DNA of 64,000 bases from an uncultured Paracoccaceae bacterium (GCA_947489445.1 CANLDN010000002.1:407881-471880); one strand, 5' to 3'; counted from the first letter of the stretch, positions 1-9,501 are shown. Notes: generated by a model not told the origin, from the letters alone. Numbers and translations are program-made.

Positions 1-227
1 GTTGGAGAGGCTTCGGTTTCTTCGTCCCGCAGCCGGTGAATATGTGCAATGAAATAGCGCATATGCGCGTTGTCGACGGTGCGCTGTGCCGCACTTTTCC
101 ACGCATTATAGGCCGCGTCATAATTCGGGTACATGCCAACGATATCGATATCGTCAACATCTTTGAATGCGTTCTTTGTCGGATCGACGAGTTCGCCGCC
201 AAAGACAAGGTGCAGGCGCTGTGTCAT
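1..227 (-). CDS. DUF4170 domain protein (3' end outside window)
   Basis: I translated this by hand from the complement; the start codon is the ATG at 227-225. The 75 visible residues begin MTQRLHLVFGGELVDP and contain DVDDIDIVGMYPNYDAAYNAW, the typical body of the short DUF4170 proteins of alphaproteobacteria, whose function is unknown. The reading frame runs off the left edge, so the C-terminus is missing. It lies 38 bases downstream of the inositol-phosphatase family gene on the same strand and is probably the last gene of the pmbA operon. Confidence 0.8.
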   Translation of the reverse strand, partial: MTQRLHLVFGGELVDPTKNAFKDVDDIDIVGMYPNYDAAYNAWKSAAQRTVDNAHMRYFIAHIHRLRDEETEASP

Positions 228-265
228 CAAGATAGCCTTTGTGAGTGTTTTGTTTCGCAGCCACC

Positions 266-1054
266 CTAAGGGTTTGCGCCCGATGGCTCAAGCCGTGCTG
301 CAAGCCCCATATGCAATTTCGGGCCCGCAGCAAGAACGCCTGGCACTTGCGGGTGGGGGTTGTTGAATTGGAGCGGTCGATTGCTTGGGTCGGTGACGAT
401 TGCGCCCGCCTCTGCGGCGATCAGGGTTCCTGCCGCGATGTCCCATTCCCAGCTGGGTCGCAGTGTGATCATGCCGTCAAAGCGGCCCTGCGCGACAAGG
501 CACATCCGATAGGCCAGTGATGACCGGAACGCCCGTTTGATGGGCGGCGTCCCACCGCGCCAAAACGTGTCAGCAAAATTGGGCTTTGCGCCCAGCACGA
601 CCGCCCCTTCCACGGGCGCCGCTGTGACCTGCGTGGGCGCGTCGTTCACTGTCGCCCCACCACCCAAGGTGGCCGCGAACATCAGGTCACGGATCGGCAG
701 ATAGACGGCGGCGGCCACCGCCTGACCGTTTTCAACAATAGCGAGCGAATGCGCCCAATCCCGGTTCCCTTCGATAAAGGCACGCGTGCCATCGATAGGA
801 TCAATCACAAATTGGCGCGTTGTGGACAGGCGTGCATTGCTGTCTTCGGTTTCTTCTGACAGCCAGCCATAGTCCGGGCGTGCATCACCCAACGTCTGAT
901 GCAGCATGTCATTGACCGCAAGGTCAGCCTCGGTCACTGGTCCGGCACCGTCGGGTTTGTTGGTCACATCCAGGTCGTTCTGGAAGTATTTCTTTGCAAT
1001 GTCGCCCGACTTGCGGGCTGCTGCCACCAGCAGCGCAAGATCAGTCGCCAGCAA
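266..1054 (-). CDS. Inositol monophosphatase family protein (CysQ-like)
   Basis: A 262-residue metal-dependent phosphatase of the FIG/IMPase superfamily. The metal-binding signatures are all present: an EE pair at residues 67-68, DPIDGTRAF near residue 85 and WEWDIAAGTLIAAEAGA near residue 200. Length and motifs fit either inositol-1-phosphatase or 3'(2'),5'-bisphosphate nucleotidase (CysQ), which clears PAP formed during sulfate assimilation; the sequence alone does not decide the substrate. No signal peptide is visible, so it is cytoplasmic. The start overlaps the end of pmbA by 14 bases, implying translational coupling. The DUF4170 gene follows. Confidence 0.85.
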   Translation of the reverse strand: MLATDLALLVAAARKSGDIAKKYFQNDLDVTNKPDGAGPVTEADLAVNDMLHQTLGDARPDYGWLSEETEDSNARLSTTRQFVIDPIDGTRAFIEGNRDWAHSLAIVENGQAVAAAVYLPIRDLMFAATLGGGATVNDAPTQVTAAPVEGAVVLGAKPNFADTFWRGGTPPIKRAFRSSLAYRMCLVAQGRFDGMITLRPSWEWDIAAGTLIAAEAGAIVTDPSNRPLQFNNPHPQVPGVLAAGPKLHMGLAARLEPSGANP

Positions 1055-2387
1055 GGGTCAAACCTTCGACCAGCAAGGATGGCACCACGCGCGACAGATG
1101 CAGGCGCGCGTCATTGGCGGGGATGATCGTCATCAGCATGTCGCGCAGGTTGCCCGCAACGGTGCATTCATTCACGGCATAGGTGATTTCGCCATTCTCG
1201 ACCCAGAATCCTGCCGCACCGCGCGAATAATCGCCCGTGTTGGGGTTAATGGTGGAGCCAATCATCGAGGTCACAAGCAGGCCAGTGCCCATTTGTGCGA
1301 TCAAGTCATCCCGGCTTTGTATGCCTTGGGTCAGCGCCACATTCGTTAGGCTTGGCTGTGGCGGTGCACTGGTGCCGCGAGAGGCGTTTGCGGTGCTTTG
1401 CATATCGAGTTTACGGGCCGTTGCCAGATCAAGGGTCCAGCCCGTCAGCATGCCATTATCGACAATCGTCCGGCGGGTCGTCGCCAACCCTTCGGCATCA
1501 AAAAGGCGAGAGCCGGACACACGCACCCTGTGCGGGTCTTCGACCAGTGACAGCCCGCTAGGCAGCAACTGTTCGCCAATGCCGTCACGCAGCCAGCTGG
1601 ACCCGCGCGCGATCATCGTGCCATTAGTGGCCTGCAGCAAGCTGCCGATTAATGTGCTGGCGACCCGTTCATCAAAAAGCACGGGGAAGGCGCCGGTTTT
1701 GGGCTTTTTCGCCCCAACACGTTCCGCAGCGCGGGCCGCTGCGACCGTTCCGATTTCATCCGCATCGCGCAGATCAGATTGATAGACACGGCTGTCGTAA
1801 TCATAATCACGTTCCATCCCCGTGCCGGTCCCACTGATCGCTACGCAAGACAGGCCCCTGTCAGTCCGGTTATAGCCTGCAGAAAACCCGTTTGTGGCGG
1901 CAAGATGGATACGCCGATGGCCGTACCCGGCTGAGGCGGATTGCACCTGGCTGATTTCGGGGTTGCGCAGCGCTGCGGCCTCGGCCCGGGTCGCATCATA
2001 CTGCAAGGCAGCGGGGTCAGGTTCATCGGAGGGATCAAACAGATCAAGCGCGCTGCTGTCTGTGTCATTGGTCAGCTGCGACGGGTCTGCAAGCCCGGCA
2101 TGGGGGTCGTCGGGGGCCTCTTTTGCCATTGCGACCGCGCGCTCTGCCATTTGGACCAGCGTGCCTGATTTGGTGTCAGACGACGATACACAAGCCTGCC
2201 GCTGCCCGACAAACACACGCAATCCAATGTCGATGCCTTCGGATCGTTCCGCCTGTTCCAGCGCACCGGCGCGGACATTGATTGAAACGGATGTGCCATC
2301 AACGGCGATGGCATCGGCGGTATCTGCACCCGCTTTGCGAGCTGCATCAAGAAGCTGCTGGGTCAGATCGGGAAGGGGTTGGGTCAT
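1041..2387 (-). CDS. pmbA: TldD/PmbA family protein (TldE subunit type)
   Basis: A 448-residue protein with the overall pattern of PmbA/TldE, the non-catalytic partner in the TldD/TldE metalloprotease that degrades flexible peptides and matures some modified peptides. Recognisable segments are the N-terminal ELxxR-like region (VRAGALEQAERSEGIDIGLR), the central DRGLSCVAISGTG, and the C-terminal GDYSRGAAGFWVENGEITYAV typical of the family. The zinc-ligating HExxxH of TldD is absent, as expected for TldE. It is first in a likely operon with the inositol-phosphatase family gene and the DUF4170 gene. Confidence 0.9.
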   Translation of the reverse strand: MTQPLPDLTQQLLDAARKAGADTADAIAVDGTSVSINVRAGALEQAERSEGIDIGLRVFVGQRQACVSSSDTKSGTLVQMAERAVAMAKEAPDDPHAGLADPSQLTNDTDSSALDLFDPSDEPDPAALQYDATRAEAAALRNPEISQVQSASAGYGHRRIHLAATNGFSAGYNRTDRGLSCVAISGTGTGMERDYDYDSRVYQSDLRDADEIGTVAAARAAERVGAKKPKTGAFPVLFDERVASTLIGSLLQATNGTMIARGSSWLRDGIGEQLLPSGLSLVEDPHRVRVSGSRLFDAEGLATTRRTIVDNGMLTGWTLDLATARKLDMQSTANASRGTSAPPQPSLTNVALTQGIQSRDDLIAQMGTGLLVTSMIGSTINPNTGDYSRGAAGFWVENGEITYAVNECTVAGNLRDMLMTIIPANDARLHLSRVVPSLLVEGLTLAGD

Positions 2388-2499
2388 GGGTCATCCTTTG
2401 TTGTTGCATGACCTAGAGTGCGGCAGGCATAGCCGCAAGTCTGTCAGACCAATTGGTTTTTGGAATACCGGCGCAAACAACGGTCATAAGGATGATTTG

Positions 2500-2536
2500 G
2501 AAATGAAAACGGCGCGACAGAAAACTGTCGCGCCGT
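2500..2536 (-). terminator. Rho-independent terminator of the DUF2125 gene
   Basis: A perfect 12-base stem (ACGGCGCGACAG paired with CTGTCGCGCCGT, 2509-2536) with a four-base loop. Read on the minus strand it is followed by TTTTCATTT. It lies 15 bases past the DUF2125 stop codon and is the clearest terminator at this end of the window. Confidence 0.88.
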
Positions 2537-2550
2537 CTGATGTTGTGAGA

Positions 2551-4053
2551 TTAGCGGATGCGTTGGCCGTTCACCAGAACATGGCCTTCGGCGTTGACTT
2601 CCAACTTGCTTTCAAGCCGATCATCGCCAGTTGTACGGGCAAACATGCCCAGCATCATGCGACCACCCATGATCTGATCTTCTGGCACCAGACCCATTGC
2701 GACCAGATTGTCCATCAATCCGTTCAGGCCCGACACTTCGACGATTGCATCGCCTTCGGGGCGCGGCAGCGGCGCAAAGGAGTTCATGTCGCTGTTGTCA
2801 AATGTAAATTCGCCTTCACCTGTCACCAGCGCACCAGCCAGAGCGATTTTCAGATTGCTGAGTGTGACTGAATCAAGCTCAAACGGCATATCGGACCGGT
2901 TCATCGCGGATTGCTGTGCGGGGTCAAGCAGGTCGAATAACGGCTTGACCTTACCTGCCAGTGCAAACTGCACAGTCGCCGGATCGCGAGGCAGAACGTT
3001 GCCGCCATCAAACATGTTCCAGATCATGTCGTTGATCGTCAGGTCAACGAAATCGAGGCTGAGGCCGAAGTCGGCCGGTTCGTCGCTTTTGCCGACAGGC
3101 ATTTCAAAACCCGCACCATATTCTGCAAGCCCGACCTCAATCGGGAAGGGAAATTCGCTTGTGTTGATGCTGAGGGCCAAATCATTGGTCTGCGCATCGT
3201 AAGCGATTGTTTCGCTGTTCATCTCGCCCTGGAGGGTCGTGGCACCTGTGCTGATCGTACCGGAGGCCTGATCACCGTCAGCGTCAATATCAAACACATA
3301 GTTCGCTCTTTCGACGGTGTACCCACCTTTGAAAGACAACCCCTCAACAAATATATTGTCAGGGTTTTCAAAATCGGCGTTTGCAGGCACGACCATATCG
3401 CCCTGCATGCTCATCCCTTCGATTTTGCCGCTGGCGGTGACATATTCACCGGCGGCACCCGGTACGTCGATATCAACCAAGAGATCAATTGACGCGACAT
3501 CAAGGGTGTAGTTCAGGTTACGCAGGTCGCCTGCAGTGGAAACATAATCGCCACTCAGATCATTGATGACCATCTGCACGTCACCGGTGAAAGTCACATC
3601 ACCATCAACAATATCCTTAAGCGCGATTGTATAGCTGTCTGCCGAGACGGCGTAGTTCATCTCATTGGCGTCACCGCTGACGATCATTTCCAGATCCGAC
3701 TGGCTAACCAAAACCGTGATGACGGTGCCATCATTGCCGGTTATGACGATGGGATAGCTTTCCGCCATCGTGACCCGCACGCTGCCGTTTCCCTGTTCTT
3801 CGAGGGTGATGTCACCCATATTCGCGGAAACAGCGACCTCGCCGTCATCCATGCTGATCGCCACATCGCGCGCAATCAATGTGCCGCCTGATGTTTCTTC
3901 GGCGCCTACGGAAAAGCCGTTTTCGCCATAAAGCGCCATCTGCGATTTCCAGTCTTCCCACACCTCGGCAGCCGTGACATCGGCCTGTGCAGCGCCACCA
4001 GCAACCAGCGCGGTGAAACAAACAGCACTGCGCAATCCAGTCGAGTAGGTCAT
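2551..4053 (-). CDS. DUF2125 domain-containing exported protein
   Basis: A 500-residue protein with a Sec signal peptide (MTYSTGLRSAVCFTALVAGGAAQA, cleavage after AQA). The rest is beta-rich, acidic and repetitive, with many short strands such as GDVTFTGDVQMVINDLSGDYVST, and matches my recollection of the alphaproteobacterial DUF2125 family, probably periplasmic or envelope-located. No catalytic motif is visible and the function is unknown. It is a single-gene unit, divergent from the SDR gene across about 120 bases, with a strong terminator downstream. Confidence 0.75.
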   Translation of the reverse strand: MTYSTGLRSAVCFTALVAGGAAQADVTAAEVWEDWKSQMALYGENGFSVGAEETSGGTLIARDVAISMDDGEVAVSANMGDITLEEQGNGSVRVTMAESYPIVITGNDGTVITVLVSQSDLEMIVSGDANEMNYAVSADSYTIALKDIVDGDVTFTGDVQMVINDLSGDYVSTAGDLRNLNYTLDVASIDLLVDIDVPGAAGEYVTASGKIEGMSMQGDMVVPANADFENPDNIFVEGLSFKGGYTVERANYVFDIDADGDQASGTISTGATTLQGEMNSETIAYDAQTNDLALSINTSEFPFPIEVGLAEYGAGFEMPVGKSDEPADFGLSLDFVDLTINDMIWNMFDGGNVLPRDPATVQFALAGKVKPLFDLLDPAQQSAMNRSDMPFELDSVTLSNLKIALAGALVTGEGEFTFDNSDMNSFAPLPRPEGDAIVEVSGLNGLMDNLVAMGLVPEDQIMGGRMMLGMFARTTGDDRLESKLEVNAEGHVLVNGQRIR

Positions 4054-4171
4054 TCTATTACCTTTCGTTATCTATCTTTCGGACCGATCCAAGCGTTCTT
4101 AGTATGCAGCCAGGGGCGGAAATGACGATTCTGTAACTAGCCATCCTTGCGACCAATCGAAAGGGACAAGC

Positions 4172-4930
4172 GTGAAAAAGATTAACATGGTGGGGAAAAC
4201 CGTACTTATTACGGGTGCAAGCCGCGGTATCGGGGCGGCCGCGGCGCATGCGTTTGCTGCATCCGGGGCCAATGTTGCGCTCATCGCGCGCAGTACCGGT
4301 GAAATAGCCCAGATCGCTGGTGATATCGGGGAAAAGGCGCTCGCCATTCCGTGTGATGTGTCATCTTTCGCCGAAATGGAGGCTGCCGTTGCCGCCACGG
4401 CCCGCACGTTTGGCGGGCTGCATGTGCTGATCAACAATGCAGGCGTCGTGGACCCGATCGGTCATTTGGCCGAAACGGATGTCGATGCTTGGGCGCGCAC
4501 CATCGATATCAACCTCAAAGGGGTGATGCATGGTATGCGCGCTGTGATGCCGGGCATGATTGCGCAAGGCCATGGCACGATTATCAATATCTCATCCGGC
4601 GCTGCCCATGGCCCGGTTGAAGGGTGGTCCGCTTACTGTAGTTCCAAAGCGGGCGCCTATATGCTGACCCGCATGGGTGATAAAGAGGCCCGTGATCATG
4701 GGTTGCGCATCATGGGGTTGTCGCCCGGAACTGTCGCCACAGATATGCAGCGCGAAATCAAAGCATCCGGCATCAACCCGGTCAGCCAGTTGGATTGGTC
4801 GGTTCATATTCCGCCAGAATGGCCCGCGCAGGCGCTTTTGTGGATGTGTACGGACGAAGCGGATGCATATCGTGGTACTGACGTGAGCCTGCGTGAAGAT
4901 GATATTCGCCAAAAAGTGGGTCTTGTATGA
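4172..4930 (+). CDS. Short-chain dehydrogenase/reductase (SDR)
   Basis: A 252-residue classical SDR. The nucleotide-binding motif TGASRGIG lies at residues 14-21, NNAG near residue 88, and the catalytic Ser141/Ser142, Tyr155 and Lys159 of the YxxxK motif are all present. The start is a GTG at 4172 because AAGGGA sits just upstream; an internal ATG at 4187 is the alternative. It probably reduces or oxidises a carbonyl or acyl intermediate with NAD(P)(H), but the substrate cannot be read. The stop overlaps the start of the enoyl-CoA hydratase gene (ATGA), so the two are coupled and may act on one acyl pathway. Confidence 0.88.
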   Translation: MKKINMVGKTVLITGASRGIGAAAAHAFAASGANVALIARSTGEIAQIAGDIGEKALAIPCDVSSFAEMEAAVAATARTFGGLHVLINNAGVVDPIGHLAETDVDAWARTIDINLKGVMHGMRAVMPGMIAQGHGTIINISSGAAHGPVEGWSAYCSSKAGAYMLTRMGDKEARDHGLRIMGLSPGTVATDMQREIKASGINPVSQLDWSVHIPPEWPAQALLWMCTDEADAYRGTDVSLREDDIRQKVGLV

Positions 4931-5541
4931 TCCGCTGCGAGACGGATGGTGATCTGTGGATTGTAACCATTGACCGGCCTGATAAGGCGGGTGCCCTGAC
5001 CCCAGCTATGCTGACGGAACTGGCGGAGATCGCGGAAGGCGCGCGGGCAGCCAAGGCGTTGATCCTGACCGGCACAGGCCCGGTTTTCAGTGCCGGGGCC
5101 GATCTGGACGCAGCCCGCGCCGGTTTGGCCACTGATCCGGTTTGGGAACGGCTATCATCTGCCATTGCGGCCCTGCCAGGCCTGACGATTGCCGCCCTGA
5201 ACGGCACGGTGGCTGGTGGCGCATTCGGTATGGTATTGGCCTGCGATGTGCGGGTTGTAGTGCCAAAGGCGAACTTCTTTTATCCGGTGATGAAATTGGG
5301 GTTTTTGCCGCAACCATCGGACCCGGTGCGCTTGGCAGCCCTGATTGGACCGGCCCGCGCCAAGATGATCCTGATGGCGGGTCAAAAGGTGGACGCCGAT
5401 ACGGCGATGGCATGGGGCTTGATTGACCAGATTGTTCCGCCTGCTGACCTGATGGACAACGCCACTGGGCTTTGCACCGACATCTTGGATGCCAGCGCAG
5501 GCCATATCGCGGCGATAAAAGGGATGGTGCAGCTAGGTTGA
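4927..5541 (+). CDS. Short enoyl-CoA hydratase/isomerase family protein
   Basis: A 204-residue crotonase-fold protein, shorter than the usual 255-265 residues. The CoA and oxyanion-hole segments are clear (FSAGADLDAA near residue 57; ALNGTVAGGAFG near residue 92). In the region where hydratases carry the catalytic glutamates the sequence reads FFYPVMKLGFLPQPSDPVRLAAL, without an obvious Glu pair, and the C-terminal trimerisation helices are reduced. It may therefore be an isomerase-like or non-hydratase member. It overlaps the SDR stop by four bases. Confidence 0.8.
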   Translation: MIRCETDGDLWIVTIDRPDKAGALTPAMLTELAEIAEGARAAKALILTGTGPVFSAGADLDAARAGLATDPVWERLSSAIAALPGLTIAALNGTVAGGAFGMVLACDVRVVVPKANFFYPVMKLGFLPQPSDPVRLAALIGPARAKMILMAGQKVDADTAMAWGLIDQIVPPADLMDNATGLCTDILDASAGHIAAIKGMVQLG

Positions 5542-5605
5542 CCCTCTGCCTTGTTCTTTGCGGGTCTTGGGGGCAAACAGTGTAACGGGTTGTATGGGGT
5601 GAGTG

Positions 5606-6916
5606 ATGGAACAGGACAATACACTGGTTGATCAGGCCTATGCGGCCGTCGATCAAGGCTTGAAACTGGCGCAAGATTGGTTGCTGTCGCCTGCCGCATG
5701 GTCCCAGTTCGGCTTACTGATCGGGGCCTATCTTTTGGCCCGGCTGGCCAACCGGATCATTGCCCCGCGATTGACCCGGCTTTTAACCCCTGCCGCTGAC
5801 AGCGCATCGGTGTTCGCCACAGCACGTCGGTTTGTGCTGATCTTTATTCCGCTTTTGCTGCCACTTCTGGCTTATGGTTTTACTGCGATCGGCGAGGTCG
5901 TGACCCGGTCCCTGTTTGGGTCCGGTGCGGTCATCGCTTTTGGTAAACGGGTTTTCCTGTTTCTCGCGGCGCGCGCGTTGGCCAAGTACATTATCACTGA
6001 TCCGTTTCTGAAGGTTCTGGCAAAATACGTTCTGGTACCGGTCGCCGCACTTTATGCGCTTGGATTTTTGGATCAGGTTGTTGCAGCCCTTGCCGGAACA
6101 GTCGTCAGCCTGGGCAATATCAGCTTTTCAGCGCTGGCGCTGGTGCGTGGTCTGATCGCGGGGAGTTTATTGTTCTGGCTGGGGCAATGGTCGAATTCGC
6201 AATCGGTCGCCTATATCGAACAGCAGCCCATGCGGCCGGCCATTCGGCAGCTTTTTGTCAAAATGGCGGAGTTCGCAATTTTTGGCATCGCGTTCCTGTT
6301 GTTGATGAACATCATGGGGATCAGCCTGAGTTCGCTCGCGATTATCGGGGGTGCTGTAGGTGTGGGCCTAGGCTTTGGGTTGCAGAAAATCGCATCGAAT
6401 TTCATATCCGGAGTGATCCTGCTGGTCGAAGGTCAGGCGACCGTTGGCGACTATATCGAGTTGGATGGGGGCGAGGCTGGTACCATCATCAAGATGACCG
6501 CACGCGCCACGATACTTGAGACATTTGATGGCCGTTGGATTGTTGTCCCGAACGAGGATTTCATCACGACCCGTGTCGTCAATTATTCCGACAGCGGCTC
6601 TGCCAACCGGTTGGAGGTCGCTTTTTCGGTTAGTTATGACACCGATATTAACAAGGTACCTGCTATCATTGAGGCTGCCGTAGCGACCCATCCGGAGGTG
6701 CTTGATGACCCTGAAGGGCCGGATTGCGAATTGCGCAGCTTTGGCGATAGCGGTATCGACTTCGGTGTTGAATTCTGGGTCAACGGGATTGATGACGGCA
6801 AGAACAAATACGCCTCTGACGTGCTGTTCCTGATTTGGAATGCGCTGAAGGACAACGATATCGAAATCCCTTATCCGCATCGGGTTGTCGAATTGAAAGG
6901 CGCGTTGCCTACGTGA
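5606..6916 (+). CDS. Mechanosensitive ion channel, MscS family
   Basis: A membrane protein of about 436 residues with several hydrophobic segments in the first 250 residues. These are followed by the MscS pore helix and beta domain: GGAVGVGLGFGLQKIASNFISG, then ILLVEGQATVGDYIEL and WIVVPNEDFITTRVVNYS. It should open under membrane tension to release solutes on hypo-osmotic shock. I take the ATG at 5606; a GTG three bases earlier is possible. The TGA stop overlaps the GTG start of the following flavoprotein gene. Confidence 0.9.
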   Translation: MEQDNTLVDQAYAAVDQGLKLAQDWLLSPAAWSQFGLLIGAYLLARLANRIIAPRLTRLLTPAADSASVFATARRFVLIFIPLLLPLLAYGFTAIGEVVTRSLFGSGAVIAFGKRVFLFLAARALAKYIITDPFLKVLAKYVLVPVAALYALGFLDQVVAALAGTVVSLGNISFSALALVRGLIAGSLLFWLGQWSNSQSVAYIEQQPMRPAIRQLFVKMAEFAIFGIAFLLLMNIMGISLSSLAIIGGAVGVGLGFGLQKIASNFISGVILLVEGQATVGDYIELDGGEAGTIIKMTARATILETFDGRWIVVPNEDFITTRVVNYSDSGSANRLEVAFSVSYDTDINKVPAIIEAAVATHPEVLDDPEGPDCELRSFGDSGIDFGVEFWVNGIDDGKNKYASDVLFLIWNALKDNDIEIPYPHRVVELKGALPT

Positions 6917-8070
6917 CAGATGCGCTGGTCATTGGGGGTGGTCCGGCTGGCCTGATGGCGGCGGAACAGATGGCCAGGCGTGGGCTTACCGTCACCGTCG
7001 CCGACGCAATGCCATCGGTTGGCCGCAAGTTTCTGATGGCCGGGAAGTCGGGGCTGAACCTGACCAAAAACGAACCGATGGAAACGTTTCTGGATGCGTT
7101 CGGGGATACGCCCTTGCGGAACACGGTATCTGCCTTTGGGCCAGAGGCGGTGCTAGCCTGGGCCGAAGGGCTGGGCCAACCCTTGTTCACCGGATCAACG
7201 GGCCGCGTTTTTCCAACGGCGATGAAGGCGTCACCCCTGTTGCGGGCATGGTTAGCGCAGTTGGGCGGGATGGGCGTCACCCTGCAAACAAGATGGCGTT
7301 GGGCGGGATGGGACAAGGACGCGGTTGTGTTTGACACGCCGGAAGGCCGGGTCTCACGAACACCAACGGTCACTATCCTGGCCCTTGGTGGTGCCAGTTG
7401 GTCGCGGCTGGGGTCGGATGGTGCGTGGGCGTCGTTTTTGCACGATGCTGTCGCCCCCTTTGCACCCGCCAACATGGGGTTCATTGTTGATTGGTCGGAT
7501 CATATGGCCCGGCATCTGGGCACGCCTGTCAAATCTGTGGCGCTGCATGCGGGCGATCAGGTCACGCGGGGTGAATTTGTCATCTCCGCGCGCGGGATTG
7601 AGGGTGGTGGCATCTACGCAGTGTCGCGCCCGATGCGTGAAGGCGCTGCGCTATATCTGGATTTGCTGCCTGACTGGTCGCTGGACAGGGTGCGCGCAGC
7701 GTTGGAGAAATCAAGAGGGAAAGCCAGTCTCCCGAACCACCTGCGCAAGGCGTTGCGACTTGACCCTGTGCGCATTACGCTACTGTCCGAATTTGGGCGG
7801 CCGTTTCCGGGTGATTTGGCGCCGCTGATCAAACGCTTGCCGGTCCGCCACAAGGGCCCTCGTCCTATGGACGAAGCGATTTCGACGGCGGGCGGTGTTC
7901 GTTTTGACGCGCTGACCGATGCGCTGATGCTACGCGACAGACCCGATGTGTTTTGTGCGGGCGAGATGCTGGATTGGGAAGCGCCGACAGGCGGCTATCT
8001 GATTACGGGATGTCTGGCCACAGGGCGATTGGCGGGTGAGGCGGCTGCGCATTACGCCATCAATCGCTGA
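6913..8070 (+). CDS. FAD-dependent oxidoreductase, BaiN/YhiN-like (TIGR03862 type)
   Basis: A 385-residue flavoprotein. The dinucleotide-binding motif VIGGGPAGLMAAEQMARRG is right at the N-terminus, and the family segment GRKFLMAGKSGLNLTKNEP follows near residue 40; the C-terminal GGYLITGCLATGRLAGEAA completes the FAD site. This pattern belongs to the HI0933/YhiN-like flavoproteins, whose physiological substrate is mostly unknown. The GTG start at 6913 is chosen because it places the Rossmann motif at the N-terminus and overlaps the mscS stop. The 3' end overlaps the convergent GST gene by 19 bases. Confidence 0.85.
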   Translation: MTDALVIGGGPAGLMAAEQMARRGLTVTVADAMPSVGRKFLMAGKSGLNLTKNEPMETFLDAFGDTPLRNTVSAFGPEAVLAWAEGLGQPLFTGSTGRVFPTAMKASPLLRAWLAQLGGMGVTLQTRWRWAGWDKDAVVFDTPEGRVSRTPTVTILALGGASWSRLGSDGAWASFLHDAVAPFAPANMGFIVDWSDHMARHLGTPVKSVALHAGDQVTRGEFVISARGIEGGGIYAVSRPMREGAALYLDLLPDWSLDRVRAALEKSRGKASLPNHLRKALRLDPVRITLLSEFGRPFPGDLAPLIKRLPVRHKGPRPMDEAISTAGGVRFDALTDALMLRDRPDVFCAGEMLDWEAPTGGYLITGCLATGRLAGEAAAHYAINR

Positions 8071-8633
8071 AGTGCCGGGCGGTCCCGCATCCGTTTCTGG
8101 AAGTCGCGCACGGGTTCCGGCGTAACCTCGAACCGGATGCTAGTGCCCCAGTTCAAACAATGCGCACATATGATGTCGGCGATGGTCATCATGTCCCCGG
8201 TTAGAAATGGCCCCTCGATCCGCTCTGCAAGGTGGTTCAGGCTATTGGCCCACTGCCATCGCAAACCGTCTTTGATCTCGGGCTTGCGGTGTTCTTCTGG
8301 CAGGATGAAGCTATGTTTGGCAGCGGTCCAGAGGACCGCATCAAGTTCATCAAGAACCATCTGGGTCAGACTGTCTTGGTGCGCCCGCGCCAACGTTCCG
8401 GGTTTATGGGTCAACGCACCGTGTTTGTCCGCCAAATAGGTGACAATCGCTGTGGAGTCAGTGATAGGCACGTCATCATCCATCAGTATTGGCACCTTGC
8501 CCGATGGGTTCAAACGTTTGACGGTATCTGATCGTGGATTTTCGGGAAAATGGTCATAGGGCTGACCAAGTTCTTCCAAAGTCCAGAGCACACGCATAGT
8601 GCGGGATTTTTTTGCGCCGACGACCTGATACAT
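8052..8633 (-). CDS. Glutathione S-transferase family protein
   Basis: A 193-residue GST. The N-terminal thioredoxin-like domain has the glutathione-binding pattern NPSGKVPILMDDDVPITDSTAI around residues 42-63, and the helical C-terminal domain follows (GPFLTGDMMTIADIICAHCLNW). It likely conjugates or transfers glutathione to an electrophile in the cytoplasm; no substrate is apparent. It sits downstream of the sulfotransferase gene on the same strand with 58 bases between, and its 3' end overlaps the flavoprotein gene on the other strand. Confidence 0.88.
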   Translation of the reverse strand: MYQVVGAKKSRTMRVLWTLEELGQPYDHFPENPRSDTVKRLNPSGKVPILMDDDVPITDSTAIVTYLADKHGALTHKPGTLARAHQDSLTQMVLDELDAVLWTAAKHSFILPEEHRKPEIKDGLRWQWANSLNHLAERIEGPFLTGDMMTIADIICAHCLNWGTSIRFEVTPEPVRDFQKRMRDRPALQRLMA

Positions 8634-8691
8634 TGTGCCTCCCGTTTATACGGGACATCTGAAACGTCATCGGGCGCGATGGCAATAGGTC

Positions 8692-9354
8692 TTACGCCAC
8701 GAGGCGCAGATCAGCCTTTATGGGATGATAAAGCTGTAGGTCGCCGTGATACCGTTCATGGATCAATTCATTGACTTCCGGGTCGCGATTGCCCCCTACC
8801 CACGACAAATTTTGAAAATCACCAGTGCGTCCGCCAAGTTCTGGCGCGATGCCCATTTTGCTGAAGATCGCAGATAAATCCTGTTTTGCCGTTTCGGCGC
8901 GCACAAGGTGCGTGATCCTGTCGCCGCACCAAGCCCGCACTGACCAGGACCCGAACCTGCGCCAGCGTGGGCTGCCCCGGTGACCGGCGCCATTCCCGTG
9001 TGGCCGCGTACTGCGCAGCCAACGCGCATATTCCGGCGCGCCGACACCAACACGGTCACGCATCTGCCAAACCCGATCAGTGGCTGCGATCCGTTTGTAA
9101 AGCTGTTCCATCCGCGTGAACGGGTTCTGGACGATTGCGATGCGCGTATAACTGCGAAAGGCCAAACCCGACATGTCAAAGGCAAGTTCCGCCTCTGCCG
9201 GGGACATACCTTTGAAGAAGTAAGTGTTATTTGTCGTGCTTTTGCAATCTGCCACCTTCTGGTCCAACCAGGGCGTCAACGCACGTTCAACCCATGGGCA
9301 ACTGCCCATAGGCTCAGAAAACAAGACAAAACGACAACCATGAGAAACTAACAT
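8692..9354 (-). CDS. Sulfotransferase family 2-like protein
   Basis: A 220-residue protein reading MLVSHGCRFVLFSEPMGS, then AFRSYTRIAIVQNPFTRMEQLYKRI and a C-terminal EVNELIHERYHGDLQLYHP. This order (an N-terminal site, a V-x-NP-x-x-R-x-x-S/Q-like segment and a C-terminal YxxDxxLY) is that of family 2 carbohydrate-type sulfotransferases, which move sulfate from PAPS. The usual PAPS P-loop is weak here. The start at 9354 has CAGGGT upstream; an ATG at 9372 lacks a ribosome site. It is divergent from the yjbH operon, which suggests polysaccharide modification, but that link is inference. Confidence 0.65.
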   Translation of the reverse strand: MLVSHGCRFVLFSEPMGSCPWVERALTPWLDQKVADCKSTTNNTYFFKGMSPAEAELAFDMSGLAFRSYTRIAIVQNPFTRMEQLYKRIAATDRVWQMRDRVGVGAPEYARWLRSTRPHGNGAGHRGSPRWRRFGSWSVRAWCGDRITHLVRAETAKQDLSAIFSKMGIAPELGGRTGDFQNLSWVGGNRDPEVNELIHERYHGDLQLYHPIKADLRLVA

Positions 9355-9501
9355 GAGTTTACCCTGATCCATATTAGTTAACAAAGTGTTTACACGCATA
9401 ACGTGTATTTTTCGTGGCGTAGCCACTTTGAAACTGAGGGGGATTCACAAGACTGGTATAGCGCGGTAAACACGCCAGACGGCATTGACGGAGTACGCCC
9501 C

